A stretch of DNA of 6,249 bases, taken from the NCBI GenBank assembly GCA_016212295.1, contig JACRGO010000047.1, forward strand, positions 1 through 6,249, read 5' to 3'. Origin of the DNA: Nitrospinota bacterium (GTDB lineage: Bacteria; Nitrospinota; Nitrospinia; JACRGO01). The number at the start of each line of letters is the position of its first letter. Position 1 is the stretch's first letter. The notes under the pieces were generated by a model that saw nothing but the letters and a program-made list of their open reading frames with translations, was not told the DNA's origin and did no database searches. Positions 5,404 through 6,249 of the stretch are shown here, piece after piece. The position numbers and the translations under genes were made by a program.

Positions 5404-5410
5404 AAGGAGG
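5404..5410 (+). promoter_or_regulatory. Strong Shine-Dalgarno deciding a TTG start
   Basis: AAGGAGG is a full anti-16S match, 9 bases before TTG at 5420. The only other nearby start, GTG at 5410-5412, overlaps it and is out of frame, so TTG is the start of the Spy-like gene. Confidence 0.8.
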
Positions 5411-5419
5411 TGAAAAAAT

Positions 5420-6022
5420 TTGAAACTACTATTATCCTTTCTGTCGGCCCTTCTCATCGGGCTTGCGGCCGCCGGGACTTCGCTGGCCGACCCGGCCTGC
5501 CCCATGCCGGGACCGGGAGGCGCGCCAGGACCCATGATGATGGGCCAGGGGCATCAATGCCCCGACGGCGACTCCCATGACGGGTGCGCCTTGGGCAAGC
5601 TTATCGCCTCGGCCGCGCAAAACGCCGCCCAGTTGGGTCTGGCCGCGGACAAGATCAGCGAACTGGACAAATTGAAGGAAGAGTGCCTGAAGACGAAAAT
5701 CCTGGATGGCGCGCAGGTGAAGGTGGCGTGCATGGAATTGCATAAACTGATGACGCCGCAAAATTTCAACATTGAGGCCGTCAAGTCGCGGATAAAGAAT
5801 AAGATGGACCTTGTGGCGGCCATGAAGGTCAAGGAGGCCGAGCTTTACCAAAAGGCCCTTTCCTTCTTTACGCCGGATCAATTGAAAAAGCTTGGCGGCT
5901 TAAGCCCGGCTATTTGCGATCCAGCGACGGGCGTCCATCCAATGGAGGGCCATGCCGGGCACCAGCATCCAGCCCAGGCGGACAAAGGCCCCGCAGGCCA
6001 TACATGCCCTACAACAAAGTAG
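5420..6022 (+). CDS. Spy/CpxP-like periplasmic protein with Met/His/Cys-rich tails
   Basis: The 200-residue product starts at TTG and has a signal peptide (KLLLSFLSALLIGLAAAGTSLA, cleavage likely after Ala23 before DPA). The mature N-terminus (24-58) is rich in metal-binding residues: CPMP, PMMMGQGHQCPDGDSHDGC (Cys27, 47, 56; Met39-41; His45, 53). The core (about 60-158) is all helical, with LGLAADKISELDKLKEEC and ALSFFTPDQLKKL, the last resembling the LTxxQ motif of the Spy/CpxP/ZraP family of periplasmic chaperones and metal sensors. The C-terminal tail (163-200) has five His (173, 178, 181, 183, 194) and Cys166/Cys196. I infer a periplasmic stress protein that binds copper, zinc or a similar ion; family membership rests on a weakly conserved core. 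It is monocistronic: its own Shine-Dalgarno, a divergent neighbour upstream and a strong terminator 17 bases after the stop. No CpxR/ZraR-type regulator is nearby. Confidence 0.75.
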   Translation: MKLLLSFLSALLIGLAAAGTSLADPACPMPGPGGAPGPMMMGQGHQCPDGDSHDGCALGKLIASAAQNAAQLGLAADKISELDKLKEECLKTKILDGAQVKVACMELHKLMTPQNFNIEAVKSRIKNKMDLVAAMKVKEAELYQKALSFFTPDQLKKLGGLSPAICDPATGVHPMEGHAGHQHPAQADKGPAGHTCPTTK

Positions 6023-6039
6023 TTTTTTTGTCCTAATTG

Positions 6040-6081
6040 AAAAGGCGATTCCGGAGCGGCGTTCCGGGTCGCCTTTTTTTT
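6040..6081 (+). terminator. Intrinsic terminator of the Spy-like gene
   Basis: AAAAGGCGA (6040-6048) pairs with TCGCCTTTT (6069-6077), and inside it CCGGA (6051-6055) pairs with TCCGG (6063-6067). Eight T follow the stem's GC part (6074-6081). It lies 17 bases after the TAG. The A-run on the left means it can also stop transcription arriving from the right. Confidence 0.93.
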
Positions 6082-6098
6082 GAAAAAACAAAAAAAAA

Positions 6099-6126
6099 TT
6101 GTAACTACTCAGCGAAATATTATATA
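6099..6126 (+). promoter_or_regulatory. Possible promoter reading out of the window
   Basis: TTGTAA (6099-6104) and TATATA (6121-6126) are 16 bases apart in an AT-rich stretch after the terminator. It would transcribe through the repeat at 6159 towards a gene beyond the right edge. No gene is in view to support it. Confidence 0.25.
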
Positions 6127-6158
6127 ACCCCGATAGTCGCCGTTAAATGCATCTTTAC

Positions 6159-6249
6159 ATCCCCCTTAATCCCCCTTTGTTAAGGGGGAATGGGTTGTGC
6201 CGTCCATCGCCCGGACATCGCCTGATTCCCCCTTGGAAAAGGGGGCCAG
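6159..6249 (-). repeat. Double-hairpin MITE-like element, copy 2 (inverted, cut by the window edge)
   Basis: CCCCCTT (6171-6177) pairs with AAGGGGG (6182-6188) around a TGTT loop, and CCCCCTT (6228-6234) pairs with AAGGGGG (6239-6245) around GGAA. The side with CTTAAT before its C-run is on the left here, while copy 1 has the matching CTTGAT side (read in reverse) on its right; the CTGG side is at the right edge here and at the left in copy 1. The two copies are therefore in opposite orientation. The central 35-40 bases are not alike. Confidence 0.65.

Noticed and set aside
5432-5881. 149-residue minus-strand open frame opposite the Spy-like gene
   Set aside because: It lies wholly inside a gene with a clear signal peptide, Shine-Dalgarno and terminator; its sequence shows no motif.
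696-6249. Composite transposon bounded by the two inverted elements
   Set aside because: No transposase, no visible target duplication, ordinary housekeeping-type genes in between, and such elements are probably numerous in this genome.

Overview
This 6.25 kb window reads as chromosomal DNA of an uncultured Gram-negative bacterium. The evidence is a periplasmic Spy/CpxP-like protein with a signal peptide, an exported FimV/LysM/SPOR envelope protein, and compact GC-richer genes separated by AT-rich spacers full of small palindromic repeats. This mix resembles what is seen in Desulfobacterota, Nitrospirota or Nitrospinota genomes, but no marker gene settles the phylum. There are no RNA genes, CRISPR arrays, transposase genes or phage genes in view.

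Layout. (1) Positions 1-385: a minus-strand gene start encoding a one-TM membrane sensor, cut off after about 80 plausible residues and running into a long GC-rich palindrome. (2) 386-869: a gene-free spacer holding a 14-bp tandem/inverted repeat, a double-hairpin MITE-like element and a terminator-like hairpin directly before the next start codon. (3) 870-1649 (+): a glycerophosphodiester phosphodiesterase that overlaps tail-to-tail with (4) 1614-3581 (-), a 655-residue exported protein with FimV N-terminal, LysM-like, NTF2-like and two SPOR domains. (5) 3582-4130 (-): a cysteine-rich DUF2284 protein whose stop codon abuts the start of gene 4, so the two form a coupled pair transcribed 5 then 4. 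(6) 4428-5123 (-): a TIGR04282/DUF2064 GT-A-type glycosyltransferase, bracketed by two spacers that carry copies of one CAAAT-rich repeat. (7) 5420-6022 (+): a Spy/CpxP-like periplasmic protein with Met/His/Cys-rich tails, a TTG start with a strong Shine-Dalgarno and a textbook intrinsic terminator. (8) 6023-6249: terminator, a possible outward promoter, and a second, oppositely oriented copy of the double-hairpin element running off the edge.

How the genes relate. No single pathway links them. Three point to the cell envelope: the SPOR/LysM protein (peptidoglycan), the Spy-like protein (periplasmic metal or misfolding stress), and the phosphodiesterase (phospholipid head-group turnover). The DUF2284 and SPOR genes are the only clear operon. 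I see no defence, secretion or biosynthetic system. The most unusual items are the domain fusion in gene 4, its coupling to a DUF2284 gene, and the dense, patterned repeat content of the spacers.
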